Assembly: GCF_947179165.1 (NCBI RefSeq)
Contig: NC_077239.1
Span: forward strand, 30,890,134-30,954,133
Origin: Solanum dulcamara
Lineage: Eukaryota > Streptophyta > Magnoliopsida > Solanales > Solanaceae
DNA length: 64,000 bases
Direction: 5' to 3'
Part shown: positions 1 to 11,229 of the stretch, piece by piece
How the letters are laid out: each line of letters opens with the position of its first letter
Position numbering within the stretch: the first letter of the stretch is position 1
Program-made: the position numbers and the translations under genes
The notes under the pieces: generated by a model
The model's database searches: none
What the model was told of the DNA's origin: nothing
What the model saw: only the letters and a program-made list of their open reading frames with translations

Positions 1-1246
1 CATAAGGAGTCTAATAACATCCATATTGGTAGGTTTCTCAACCAAGGATAAAATAGTCCAAAAATTGATAAATTTCAAAAAGGGTCAAATCTGCAATTTT
101 ATTGCAAAAATACGTTCTACTATTAGTAAGGAACTCATGGTTGAAAAACTCATAAAAATAGAGTATAAAATGAGTTAGAAATCACTAATTTCCACAAATC
201 CGGATTAGAAAAGAAACAAGAAGTTTTGGGGTTTGAATCTAACATTTAGGAGTTAAAATCATGATATAGATAATTGAATATGAAAATTTTTAGCAAAATA
301 ACACTTCACCCATGAATTTTCTCAAAGAATTCTCTCCAAAATCCCCCAAGAAGCTTAAGAAACTCACAAATGGTGGAAATGGGGGTTTTCTCAATTAAAC
401 ATTGTTTCGGTGTCAAAAGAGTCATCACAATAGCAAGCAACTTACCTCGCAATCACAAGGTACTGGAAAAGATCTCATTGCAATCGTGTGGAAAGAGTCG
501 CGATTGCGTAGAACAAAAACTATGCAGGTCGTGATCGTGATGAACAAAAATGCCTGCACGAGAAACTAGATCACAACGGAATGCTAAGTCCAAAAATGCT
601 CTCGCTTGGACCCTCGAAAATTATTCAGGGTCCGATAACAATAAATCGGATATGCTACTACACTAAATTTGATATTTCGAACTCAATAAAATCATTAGAT
701 TTTAGAAAAGAGGTAGTTTTGACCAAAATACCCTCCCGGATCCCTTATTGGGCTAAAACTCAACTTTTGGCCTAGAAACTCAAAATGACAATTAAGGTCC
801 TGGGGCTCTAAGTCATGCTCAACTAGGCCAAACTCGATGTTCCAGACACAACGGAACTGACATAATTCTCATCTGACACTCGGATTTTAAAACATTGACC
901 GAAGTCAAACCAATATATTTAAAAATATCACTTTTTCAACTTAAGACCTCAAGTTCACATATCAACCCCAAATTTATTTTCGACGACTCTTCTAGACCAA
1001 TTTCTACATTCCAGAGTTGATAGAACTAATGGAATCCTATTTCAAGACTCGTAGCTCCAATTGTTATCAAAAACCACTCTTTCACTAACTCTATAAAATT
1101 CAAGAATTTACCTAATTCACTAACTATTAAGACTTTAACACATTCAACCTCACCAACTGGACAAATAAAACTCAGTGGCGCTAATGATAGGAGTAAAATA
1201 GTAATTTCATTCAAATTTTCTGAAAATGACCTTCAAGGTCATTACA
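1..1246 (-). mobile_element. Antisense gypsy-type LTR fragment, cut by window edge
   Basis: Read on the minus strand, the right boundary begins TGTAATGACC and is followed by a GGTCATTTT motif. The LTRs starting at 13566 and 18304 on the plus strand have the same start. The interior runs antisense to those LTRs, with phrases such as 'tctagaccaatttctac' and the 'aatgccattgat'-type segments in diverged form. There is no coding content. The other end and any internal region lie left of the window, so a solo LTR cannot be told from one end of an element. Assignment rests on the terminal motif and general resemblance. Confidence 0.6.
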
Positions 1247-1344
1247 CAGCAAAATATTGAGTATATAGTATTTGTCCTGATATTTTATCTACAAGTTCAA
1301 AAAAAAGGTTATAACTTTATAAAAGGTTCAAAAATATTTCCTAA

Positions 1345-2056
1345 AATCTATAAGCCCTTCTCACAATTTTATTTTATTAACAAGGAAATCCATACCCATC
1401 AATCAAATTATTCATTATTCATAAATACACAATGAATTGTACAATATTATTGTTCGCAAAACCATTAAAGTTGCTAAAAAATAAAATAAAAGAATTACGA
1501 CCGATGAAGATGTGGCAAGGTTGTGATTGAACAAGTGGTGTCTTTCGATTGTAGAGTGACAGCGACGACGAGGCGAGCTTGTTGGTTGTGGAGGAGCCGA
1601 AGAGATCTTTTCATTTTTTGCAATGGAGGAGTTTGAAAGTTTGAAGGAATTTTCAAATTTCAAAGGGGTATAATTGGGGTAGGTGACGAATGGGGTTAAA
1701 AATCTGTAATCCCTTCTCACGATTTTATTTTATTAACAAGCAAATCCATACCCATCAACCCGATTATTCATTATTCGTAAATACACAATGTGTTTTTCAG
1801 TGTTCTTATTCGTAAAATCATTAAAGTCCCTAAAAATTAAAAGAAAAGACTTACGGTCGGCGACGATGCGGCGAGGTTGTGGTTTAACAAGAGGTGTCTA
1901 TTTGAGTGTAGTATGAAAGCGACGATGAGGCATGCTTGTTAGTTGTAGAGGAGCCAAAGCGATGTTGTTGTTTTTGCAAAGGAGGAGTTTGAAAGTTTGA
2001 ATGAATTTTCAAATTTCAAAGGGGTATAATTGGGGTAGGTGACGAATGGGTGTGTT
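1345..2056. repeat. Direct tandem duplication, 2 copies of ~356 bp
   Basis: Copy 1 is 1345-1700 and copy 2 is 1701-2056. Landmarks recur exactly 356 bases apart: 'cccttctcac' at 1355 and 1711, and 'gacgaatggg' at 1685 and 2041. Copies differ by scattered substitutions and carry matching blocks such as 'tcaaatttcaaaggggtata'. The unit has no convincing reading frame. The left edge lies about 100 bases past the LTR end at 1246. Confidence 0.85.
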
Positions 2057-2731
2057 TGAATTTTAAAAGATTTAGACACTTCTTGTTAATTTTTAAAATG
2101 TTAAGACACCTCTTATTCAATTTTCACCTCTCTCTACATGTTTTTGAGGGAACCTTATAAATTTAACATGTTGAAATAAAAATGTCATTTCATATAATCA
2201 ACATTATTAGTTTATAGTTTGACACATAAATGTACCTATTTAACTCATCGAACTTATCCCTCTACAAAGGTACTTTAAATAAAAATAAAATGAAAGCCTA
2301 AACTCATCTCGAACCCGTGATATATGAACTATTAATTTGACGTTTGACCATTTACGCTGTAGTAACATTCATTTTATAAAGTAAAAAAATATTTACGGTT
2401 ATAACCTGTTATTAATAACTACTATTAAGTACTACATAAAACTAATACAATACATTTATTTTACATGGTTGCACTTTTCCACGTCCAATTTTAAATTAAA
2501 ATTGGATACTTAATCAATCCAAGAATTTTAAGTTTTCAAACTTGTTAAAATTCATACAAAGCCCTTTCATTTTCGATCAAAGCTTTTCAATCAAAAACTA
2601 TTTCATTTTAACGTTTCAGCAACAGGATGAACCCGAAAAGTTGCAATTTTTCAATCTCTTGTCAATTTTATAAATATCAAAAAATGAAAATTTTCATAAT
2701 CCTACTCACCCTACTTACAAAAATAAACACA
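2057..2731. other. AT-rich spacer upstream of the F-box pseudogene
   Basis: No gene or repeat was recognised. The stretch is AT-rich and precedes the likely start codon of the F-box pseudogene, so it would hold its former promoter. No clear TATA box could be fixed with confidence. Confidence 0.4.
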
Positions 2732-5700
2732 ATGCGGAGGAATGCAAAAAGAAGAAGAGTCATGAAAAAAAATTCTTCTTCTTTATTTGAATCCCTTCCG
2801 AACCATGTTATGATAGAAATTGTTGCACAAGTTGCATCATTTTCTATCAAGGATTTGATCAATCTCAAACGAAGGTATGTATGTGTGTATATATATACAT
2901 ATTCTATTTAGAAAAATAATATAATTTTATTTTACTAACTTATTTAATTTTTTTAGTTGCAAGTTATTTTCGGAAATATAAATGAGCGATACATATATGA
3001 GAAGTTAACATTGGTAGACTTTCTAATTCTAAGTGCATGAAATTTAAAGAAGATGGAAATAATAAATAATATTTTGGAGATATGTGGGGATTCCGAAAAT
3101 AAAGAATCCTTGTATCGAAAAGATGTGGTAGTAATTAATTTAATTTTCTTTTTGTATGTGTGTGACATTTTAGTTATAAATGTATTGAGTTTATCATTGT
3201 GTTTCTTTGTAGATGGACTTTTTCAGTAACAATAGTCTAGTAGATGCAATGGAGTGTTACACCCCATACTTTTGTACCTTGGAACGCGTTCTTAAGCTTC
3301 GTAAGTTCTTGAAAGGCTCTTAAGTTTTTTTTAAAAGGTTCTCAAGCCTCTTAAAAGATACCATGTGAGACGGATAATCTATAGCATTACCAAATAACTC
3401 TAAGGAAGGGAGAATGTAATATCTCATAGTAGGGAGGATTGGAAATACGGTCATAAGAATCCGGAAGGAGTTGGAGGCCAAGAGTAAGTCGTAGGACTCG
3501 ACTTACTTGTGTAAGCTATTACTTTGGATGTGTTACATACTTAATATACTTGTTTACATACCAAGCTTACAAAGCAAGGATTACATACGTTCATCAAGTA
3601 AGATGAGATTACGAACCCACGAGGAGGACAAGAGAGTGACATTTGGAAGCATGAGAGAGTGCCACATGGAAGCAAGAGAGAGTTCCACATGGAAGAAGCT
3701 AGAGCAAGGGGGTGGACCCCACCTTCCATGTGACAACTTATGGTTGGAGGAAGGGATGCGTTGGCCCAATGAGGGCTTGACATATGTCACCACTTAGGGG
3801 TTGACACATGTCCCCCCCTAAAATAGCCTATATATATGTGTGTACTATGACTCATAAAGTTTCATACTTCTCTAGAAAACTCAAGACAAAGATAGAAAAT
3901 TCAAGAGAAAGAAAAGAAGAAAAGAGAAACCTTAAGAGAGAAAGAGAGAGACCTACAGTTTTGGGAAGGGGAAAAGAGGTAAGTCTCCGATTTTGTTCCA
4001 TAAATTAATTATATAGGGTATACCATGTTGTTATTAAGGTATTGTTAATGTAAAATTATTGTTTGGATCATCACCAAACGTTAGAAAGCATCCACAAAGT
4101 TTTATACGCGCTAAAGGAACTTCCGAGGTAAGTTTTGACAAGTTTTGGCGAGTTTTGGGCGAGGTAAGGTTTTCCTTTCAAATTGGAGTTTATGATATTT
4201 TTATGAGGTATATTAAATATCTTAAATAAGGTTGGAAATGGAAAATTTGCATAAGGATGTTTAACGTTAGAAACAAACTAAATTAAAGTCGTTAAAGTTA
4301 AATCAGAGTTGCGTAGTGTGTTGTGTTTGTGGTGTTGCGGTTGCATCTGGTTTGATTGTGTGTTGAAGGTATTAAAAGTGTTCTAAAAGGGGTTTGGGTA
4401 CTGCTGGTTTCATCCATAAGACCCTCTGTTTTGTATTGTTCAAGGTTTTACAAAATAAAAGTTTAAAACTCTATTTTGATATCGTAGTTTTGAGCTAGTG
4501 GTTTGGAGTTGTATTGAGTAATGTCAAAGTAATTTACTTGTACATATGCTGCTGTTTTTTTTTATTGGTATGGTTTTTTACATGGTGGCCGAGTTTAAAT
4601 CTCGGGGATGTTGAAGTTATAGGGAAGATGCTGCCCAATTATTGGTAAATTAGGAACTAGTAATGAACTAGTCGAGGGAAAGGGATAAGGAAATGACCTC
4701 TATGGAGACTTGGTTGTATAATTGGAATTGGAAAGTGAAAGGTCAGTAACCATAGTATTACTTTCATATTAAATAGGTTCAAGAGACGACAAGGCGAGCA
4801 TGGTTAAGAGTAATCCGTAAGAGGTATGTAAAGCTAATGTTTCCTTTTTTTGGCATGTCTTTGGCATAAGTATGTAAAGCTTATTCTTTCTCTTGGCATA
4901 TTTTTTCATAAGTATGTAAAGCTAATCTTTATTTTGGCATGGTCTTTATGAAATAAATATATGAATTTTATATGGTTCCAAGGAAGTTCCTATTCCTAAA
5001 GCCACTAGGATGGCCAATTTCTTGATTTCCAAAAGACATTTTATCACGCTTTGATACGAGTATATAATTCCAGAAGTTCTATTTTGATGTAATCCATAGT
5101 GACTTTCAAAAGGTACTTGATATGACTCTTGTCTTGATTTTGAACGATAGCTCATTTTAATTATTCCATTTGACTTATGTTGAGTAGAATTCAAAGGAAT
5201 CTTTTTGCTACGCTTCCAAATATTAAACGACTGTTATTTTAATTATTTCATTGAGCCCCATAATATATTTTGAAATATGGAAATGATTTCAGAAAGACTA
5301 TTTTGACATAGACCATCGTGACATCTGAAAGACATACACTATGATTATCGCTCAATTTCTCTTATATGACTTGTCATCAGAGTTATACTATCGAATCTCT
5401 GGAAATGTTTTGTATTTTAAATTGCATTTAGTTTCTCATTACTCCACTCGTGGATGCCTAAATGCTTCTTTTACTGATCCCGAGCCAGGATTTGTTATCG
5501 TTCATACCTCTCTACTTTGTTCTCTGTGCCCCGACGTAAGGGGACAGGTATGACATGTACATGGATTATGGTGTATGTTGTACCACAGAGTTATGCTGTG
5601 CCGTGTACACTTATGTTGATATCTGATGATATGATATAATATTATATGATATGATGTGATATGGTCATCTGATATGATATGATCTGTTACGTAAATATTT

Positions 5701-6672
5701 CCTACTAATGGGGACAGATATGGCATATGTTTTTTTGCATATATTATTTGTGGTTATGAAAAGCATTTTGATATTCTGGATATTTTGCTCATTTTTGCAC
5801 CTTCTATTCTGGTAATGGCTTTACTTATTACAGTCAATGCTTTACATACTCAGTACATTATCCGTACTGACTCCCTTTTGTTCGAGGGCTATGTTACATG
5901 CCCGTAGGTACAGACACTTGGTTTGCTGATCTGCTCGCTTAGGACATCCACCATATTGGTTGGCAGTGCTCCTTTATCCGAAGCCCTATTTTGGTACTAA
6001 CTTTTCTGTTGTACATTTGTATATGTTGGTTAAGGGTACGACGGGGCCCTATCCCATTATATGACTAGGCTATCATTCTGTAGAGGTATGTAAACTTGTG
6101 ATGTGGGTTATGTATATATGTTTTGGACTTTGTGTTCTGTGATGGCCTTAACGACCTTCGTATTCTACATCTATTTTCATGCACTCTCTAGCGACCTTCT
6201 TTTATTTATACATTTGTTTATTCTGCTAACATGCTAAGTGGGGCTAAGGGTACGTATGGGTGTCCAACTCGGGCACAAATTGTAGCCTAAAGAGTTGGGT
6301 CGTGACATGGAGTTGCTGGAGAATACATAAAATAAAGGTCACCTTAAGGCATTGTATGCCATTGCCATAATATCAATCTTTAGGGGCGGTGAGGACGGGT
6401 GAAAAGGGGTAATGTTGCTCTGCAACATCAAAGAAAAGAATCCCCTTAGCAATATAAGGGATTGCCGACGTGGTTTAAAAGAAATTTTGAACTAAATATG
6501 GGTGTGCAAACTACCCATTTGTTGCACTGTTCAACATCAAAATCACATTCGCAGAAATGGCTGGACAATTAATAGCGACTATGAAGACTTCTTTTTTTAC
6601 TGTCTTCTTTGTAGTTGCGATCATGAAATTCCTTTTATAGATAAGTGTTATCCATATTATAACTACATGTAA
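2732..6672 (+). pseudogene. F-box protein pseudogene (At2g35280-like family), split by a solo LTR
   Basis: F-box proteins are substrate receptors of SCF ubiquitin ligases. The chosen start (ATG 2732) opens a basic N-terminus MRRNAKRRR followed by the F-box core LPNHVMIEIVAQVAS. Exon 1 is 2732-2874 with donor GTATGT. Intron 1 ends in TTTTTTTAG at 2956. Exon 2 (2957-3127) continues with CKLFSE and NERYIYEKLTLVDF but needs a 1-bp shift and has an internal stop. Intron 2 is 3128-3212. Exon 3 starts at 3213 (MDFFSNN) and is interrupted at 3254 by the LTR. It resumes at 6308 with GHLKALYAIAIISIF, RDCRRGLKEILN and a Cys-containing tail (CLLCSCD), ending at TAA 6672. The family's Sel1-like and Cys-rich C-terminal layout matches. 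At least three in-frame stops plus the frameshift make it dead. Family name is from memory of related plant proteins. Confidence 0.8.
3255..6307 (+). mobile_element. Solo LTR, gypsy family B, inserted in F-box exon 3
   Basis: It begins TGTTACACCCC and ends GGGTCGTGACA, the same termini as the two LTRs of the nested element at 21065-31833, here on the plus strand. It is flanked by a perfect 5-bp target duplication TGGAG (3250-3254 and 6308-6312), and the host reading frame resumes directly after it. No primer-binding site or internal region is present, so it is a solo LTR, normally produced by recombination between the two LTRs of a full element. At 3053 bp it is shorter than the 3348- and 3409-bp LTRs of its relatives. 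A dense GATATGAT/TGATATG stretch lies at 5618-5690. Short open frames inside it are incidental. Confidence 0.92.
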
Positions 6673-7165
6673 TTTAGTTTGAAGTAATATTATTACTTTT
6701 TGGTTTAAAATTATATGCATTGATCTAGAAATAATGGCTTGACGAACAAGTTGCAACATGGCAACAATATGTCGCAACTTGTTACCCATAAGTTGTGACA
6801 TATCACATTTATGTTACAACCTGTGCGTCATATGTTGCAACATGTCACATTTATGTTGCAACATTGGACTCATAATTCACAAAAGAAGACTCAAATATTG
6901 CAACTTGTGCATAATATATTGAACCATTTGCCTAACAAGTTACAACAAATGCTCTTTATTTTTATTAAGTTTTGAAAGTTTATTATTTTTGCGATCAGTT
7001 TATCAAATATACCACTTTATAGTTTTTTATTCTAAAATACAACACACTGTATTCAAAGTTGACTTAAGAAAGTTAGATGAGTAATAATTTTTATGTGCAA
7101 ATCTAATTTTTGAAGTGATATTACAAAGTACTTGGAACTTTAAATTGCCACATATCTCATTTTGG
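6640..7165. repeat. Repeat module copy 1: F-box 3' end + palindrome array + ~225-bp tail
   Basis: The module joins the last part of the F-box pseudogene (shared phrase 'ctacatgtaatttagttt'), the TTGCAAC array at 6745-6990, and a tail ending with 'gtgcaaatctaatttttg' and 'tattacaaagtacttggaac'. The same order recurs at 9430-10015. A tail-only copy lies at 9130-9420. Confidence 0.7.
6745..6990. repeat. TGTTGCAACA palindrome array 1
   Basis: Degenerate units of roughly 25-30 bases alternate TTGCAAC cores with ACATATGTCA/GACTCAT-like spacers. Exact copies of the self-complementary TGTTGCAACA lie at 6833-6842 and 6854-6863. Similar arrays lie at 9540, 12780, 48350 and 49910. Confidence 0.75.
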
Positions 7166-7660
7166 CACTTCAGAGTTTGTAAAGAAAGACCTTCATTAGT
7201 GTAAGCAATCATCTGGAACAGTCAGGTATAAGCAACAACTTCTCAGCTTCTTCCCTCTTCTGACATCATTAAAAATGATGACAGAGAAGTGCAATAAATA
7301 AGAATAATAAGCAACACAATGAGCCACCTATCGGAAAAGCAGTGTAAAGATCCAAAAAGGATTAGTCATTCACGATGCAACAAAAGTTGTGCAATGCAAA
7401 ACATCCATCCTACTCTTAGCAGGCATAATTTAAGACACATAGTGGCCCTATAAAATACATTGTGAAATATTTGTAACCAAAACCAAAATATTGTCTTAAA
7501 GTAGAATAAACGATGGCCACTGGGATGGAGAAACTATAGGAAATCAGTTTGGAGGGATTTGGGAGGGGGTCTTTGCTTTGGGAAGGAGGTCCATCAAGTC
7601 TTAGATATGGTGGATGTGTTATCCCTGTTGTGCCATCATCTCATTCTTGAAGGAGTCAAC
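7166..7660. other. Spacer, no gene recognised
   Basis: No protein or RNA gene was recognised. On the minus strand it would lie just downstream of the transposon-protein remnant ending at 7661. Confidence 0.3.
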
Positions 7661-8026
7661 TTATGCTTGGGAAGCATCCAATCGTTCCTTCAAGCCAGAA
7701 TTCTTCTGTCGTTGTTCAACATTCTCTTTCAAGGCAGCATCCAAGTCCAACATAGACTGTGTCATTGGTCTAGTACACTTGTTCCTTCCAGAAGTCGCTA
7801 CACAGTCACAGTCCTCCAATGTATATAGGGTAATCCTGTCACTCTTTATGGCGGTTGACCCTTCACCCAAAGGCACCCCACAGCTTTTGAAAACATGTGT
7901 TAACAAGAATCCATAAGCCAGCCCATGATGGCCAGTCTTGGGTGAAGTAACCCTCCCTATATGCTTTATCATAAGTGCAGGTAGATTTATTTTTTCATTC
8001 AAATCAATGGCATTCATGATACCCAT
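7661..8026 (-). pseudogene. Putative plant transposon protein, C-terminal exon
   Basis: The open stretch reads LPALMIKHIGRV, then TGHHGLAYGFLLTHVF, then a Cys-Asp segment (TLEDCDCVA) and a charged, coiled-coil-prone tail (LDAALKENVEQRQKNSGLKE). This order matches the multi-copy 'putative plant transposon protein' family found in Solanaceae genomes, which has no biochemical role I can name. The segment is only the C-terminal part; further N-terminal sequence lies at 8446-8922. Between them the minus strand does not stay open. It is either an intron-containing gene or, more likely, a decayed one. Confidence 0.6.
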
Positions 8027-8445
8027 ATCGCAAAATCTTTCGTCATGATGTCTTTCTCCCCTTAGGCAGTACTTCCTTGTTTACTATTTCAAATAAAAAT
8101 TTATGAAGAGGAGACATTTCCCCCATCAACACATTCCTCCATACCCTAGTTTCTTTTCCCTATGAGAACTTGCTTGTGAGCATGCATTCCTCATCTTTTT
8201 TCCATACATATTCCTCCAAACCTTCAGAAGGAAAAATCAAGATTTTGCCTAACTTTTCACAATCAAACACTATATCTACTCCATCACCTTTCTACTCACC
8301 ACTAATCCATCAAACATTTTATAATTTGCATGAAGTTCGACAACTTTATTTTTGTAGAACTAGGGATTTAAAGCAACAAACAAATGATCCTATCCCTAAA
8401 AACTAAGCCTACCAACAAACATTGAACAAAAGAATTTGACATTAC
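8027..8445 (-). other. Probable intron or decayed middle part of the transposon-protein gene
   Basis: It lies between two minus-strand coding-like segments. A donor-like GAG/GTAATG stands at the 8446 boundary. Short protein-like fragments occur but no continuous frame. Confidence 0.35.
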
Positions 8446-8922
8446 CTCACTGTCCAACACCCTTCCTTTCAGAAAGGTTTGGGTTGCATAGTATACATGA
8501 GGCCCCAATCGCAAAAACTTTTCATAATTGTTGTTTCTCCCAACTTGTGAAGAACACGCCTCCTCCTCATCATCCTCTTCATCAACATCTATTGGTTCAT
8601 CATCATCTCCAATATTTTATTTCTAGTTGGCTAGATGAACTTTTCGTAACTCCACTTCTGTGAGTGCATAGGCATCCCTCTTTCTAGTAAAATAGACTGG
8701 TGGAGGAAGAGATGGAGTGGAAGACACGGAGGTTGTGGATTTTAGTTTGGTACTACACTTATGTTTGAGTATAATATCACCATCATTGTCTATGTCGAGG
8801 TCACCCGACGATGGGGTTTTAGGCTCAGTGGGAGGAGAGATAGAGGAATCTTGTTCATCGGATGACCAAGAGTAGTCAAGAGAATCTGATTGTTGAGGCA
8901 TAAGAGAGGGTGGAGTTGTCAT
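8446..8922 (-). pseudogene. N-terminal exon of the transposon-like protein gene
   Basis: From ATG 8922 the frame gives a Ser/Pro/Asp-rich low-complexity start (MTTPPSLMPQQSDSLDYSWS), then PPPVYFTRKRDAYALTEVEL, and stops at 8623. Past that stop, another frame continues with an acidic run (DDDEPIDVDEEDDEEE) and GPHVYYATQTFLKGRVLDSE, ending in a plausible GTAATG splice donor. This suggests one ancestral exon broken by a frameshift and stops. The acidic, disordered N-terminus fits the family at 7661-8026. The function is unknown. Confidence 0.5.
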
Positions 8923-9129
8923 CTATTCTTTAATGAGTGATTTTGGAGGGAAGAATGGAAGTATAGGCGATGGAGGAGAGACTTTTTTTTTCTTGATCAA
9001 GAAGAGGAAGATGGATGGGTTGCATGTGGAAAAGAGTGATGGAATGGGGGGGAGTCAAAATGACGGTTGTCATTTTTTGAAAAGTGAGGTAATCATGAAT
9101 GCATGGAGTAATGAATTTCCCACTTTATG
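8923..9129. other. Upstream region of the transposon-like gene
   Basis: This is a purine-rich tract on the plus strand. It would be the promoter or leader side of the minus-strand gene starting at 8922. No confident promoter element was recognised. Confidence 0.25.
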
Positions 9130-10015
9130 AATACAATAAGTTGCAAATTTTGACTCAAAAGTAGCACAAGAAGACTCAAATGTTGCAACAAATGATAAAT
9201 ATTTTAAAGTTTATCAAAATGTTATTATATCACTTTACAGTTATATTCAAAGTTAATTAATTTCAAATTACTTTAACGATCTATAAGTTTACTTCTGAAA
9301 TTTAAATGAGTAATAATTATAATGTGCAAATCTAATTTTTAAAATGATAATACAAAGTACTTTCAGCTTTAAATCTCCATATCTTGTATAAATTAGAAAT
9401 TTAAAATTAAGTTTGGAGTACATAACTAATTTTATAGACGATTGTTATCCTTATTATAACTATATGTAATTTAGTTTGGAGTGTTAGTATTACTTTTTTT
9501 GGTTAACATTATATGGCTAACATTATATGGATTGATCAACAAGTTGCAACATGTCATCATTATGTTGCAACTTGTGACACAAATATTGCGACATATAACA
9601 TTTATGTTGCAACTTGTGAGTCATATTTCGCAACATGTCACGCTTATGTTGAAACTTTGGACTCAAAAATTTCACAAGAAGACTCGAATGTTGCAACTAG
9701 TGAATAATATATTGGACCATTTGCCTAATAAGTTGCAACAAATGCTCTTTGATTTTTAATTGACTTTGTAAAGTTTAGTATCTTTGCAGTCAGTTTATCA
9801 TCAAATATATCACTTTATAGTTTGACTTCTAAAATATAACACACTGTATTAAAAGTTAATTATTTTTAAATTATTTTTATGTTATATAAGTTGAATTCGG
9901 AAAGTTAGATGATTAATAACTTTGACGTGCAAATCTAATTGTTTAAAATGATATTACAAAATATTAGGAACTTTAAATACCCATACATCTTCTATAAATT
10001 AGATAATTTAAAATT
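9130..10015. repeat. Repeat module copies 2 (tail) and 3 (full)
   Basis: Copy 2 (about 9130-9420) has an array remnant and a tail ('aatgtgcaaatctaattttt', 'aatacaaagtact'). Copy 3 (about 9430-10015) starts with a diverged copy of the F-box gene's 3' end ('gttatccttattataacta', 'atgtaatttagtttgga'), then an array, then the tail. The same order at 6640-7165 shows that the 3' end of the F-box gene was copied along with the array. Confidence 0.7.
9540..9760. repeat. TGTTGCAACA palindrome array 2
   Basis: About seven TTGCAAC-like cores alternate with GACTCA/CACTTATG-type spacers. The unit is close to a multiple of three, so one plus-strand frame reads a repetitive Val-Ala-Thr-Cys pattern. I treat that as an artefact of the repeat rather than a protein. 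Confidence 0.75.
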
Positions 10016-10213
10016 AACGCTTATTAATGAGTTCTAAATAAGAAAATATTTAAATGGTAGAAACTATAAGTACAAAATATTGATTTGCACATCATAACTT
10101 ACTTACACAAACATTGAGTATTTATCAATATAAAAAACATACAAACATAAGTACTTAATGACCTTGCCACCATGTCTTCCCCAACAAACAAAATAACATG
10201 AACACAAAAAGAC

Positions 10214-10653
10214 TTAAAAACATTCCGACCTCCCATCATGCCACCCTCCGGCAAACGAACATTGTGGGGTCTCTTGCTTAACCCATTTAGCTAACCCTTC
10301 ACCACATCCTGCACCACCACCTTCCGTGGTCAGATTTCTAACTTCGTTAGCCAAGTCAATGAATTTATGCGTCAATGTCCACATATCATGCCTAAGCTTC
10401 TCCAAACCTCATTTTAGGACATCAAGTTCGCTCCTATGGAGTTCTTTCTCCCATACATGATCATTTTCATAACCCGTTTCATGAACAATAGTTCGCTCCT
10501 AAGGAGTTCCTTCTCCCAAACTGTCTCAGATCGAGATGTAGAAGCATCCTTATTTTGATATGCTGGAGAAGACATGGTTGGGTTTATGGATGGAGTGTAA
10601 AGAAACATTCAGCTTTCAATATAGAAATGGAATGAGGGTTGAGTATATTTATA
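10214..10653 (-). pseudogene. Small coiled-coil protein family, copy 1 (decayed)
   Basis: A TATA-like TATAAATATA (about 10653-10643, minus) precedes the likely start ATG 10575 in the context ACCATGTCT. The protein starts MSSPAYQNK and reaches TVWEKELLRSEL. A near-copy of VWEKEL-RSEL follows out of phase after an insertion/duplication, then VLK, an in-frame TGA, and LEKLRHDMWTLTHKFIDLAN and EVRNLTTEGGGAG, ending at 10214. The spacing of Leu/Ile residues looks like a short coiled coil of about 45 residues followed by a Gly-rich tail. Homologous copies lie at 44432 and 45210. Its role is unknown. It lies downstream of the Ulp1-like gene on the same strand. Confidence 0.6.
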
Positions 10654-10659
10654 GTGGCT

Positions 10660-11229
10660 AAATCGCCATTTTGGTTGTGTTCAGGTCTGATAGAGATGAC
10701 CTTATGAAATGGATTGTCAGGAATTTATTAAAGGATCCCCTTCCTCATAAATTTACCAAATCCAAGAAGATTTGTAGTTATTACTCACCTACAATTCAGG
10801 TATCTTTAGCGTGAAGCAACTAGCAAAGGCTTGGCCCCTTGTTTTTTAGGGGCCTCATTTTTATAAAAAAAATTATTTATACAAATATAAAATTAATTTA
10901 AAATTCGAAGCATATGAATAGTTTTGATTTTTCATTTTATGTAAACATGTCCTAATCAAGATTTTCTAAGATAATGTTACTAATATATTGGAAGGGATCC
11001 GTCTAGATCTTGATTCCCTTTTACATTTTTATTTGTTTTCTTTGTTGCTTGTATTCATTTAGTAGTCTTACAATCAATTATTACAATTAATGTGTTGCAA
11101 TATACGACTCATATGTTGCAGCATGTGACTAATATACATAAATGTGATGATCAATAAACCACTGCATGGAGTTATAATAGCCAACTAGTAAACATTGATA
11201 GTTCATATTAATATGATAACACCTTACCC
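10660..11229. other. Spacer, no gene recognised
   Basis: AT-rich, with a small isolated TGTTGCA cluster at about 11090-11130. No frame or RNA gene was supported. Confidence 0.3.

Noticed and set aside
3507..3797. Open frames inside the solo LTR and their counterparts at 23972-24251 and 31330-31515
   Set aside because: They are LTR sequence read in either direction, with no domain. Their recurrence only reflects that the LTRs are homologous.
9481..9759. Plus-strand frames with a repeated Val-Ala-Thr-Cys pattern
   Set aside because: The pattern is the direct translation of the TTGCAAC array, whose unit is near a multiple of three. More than one frame stays open for the same reason.
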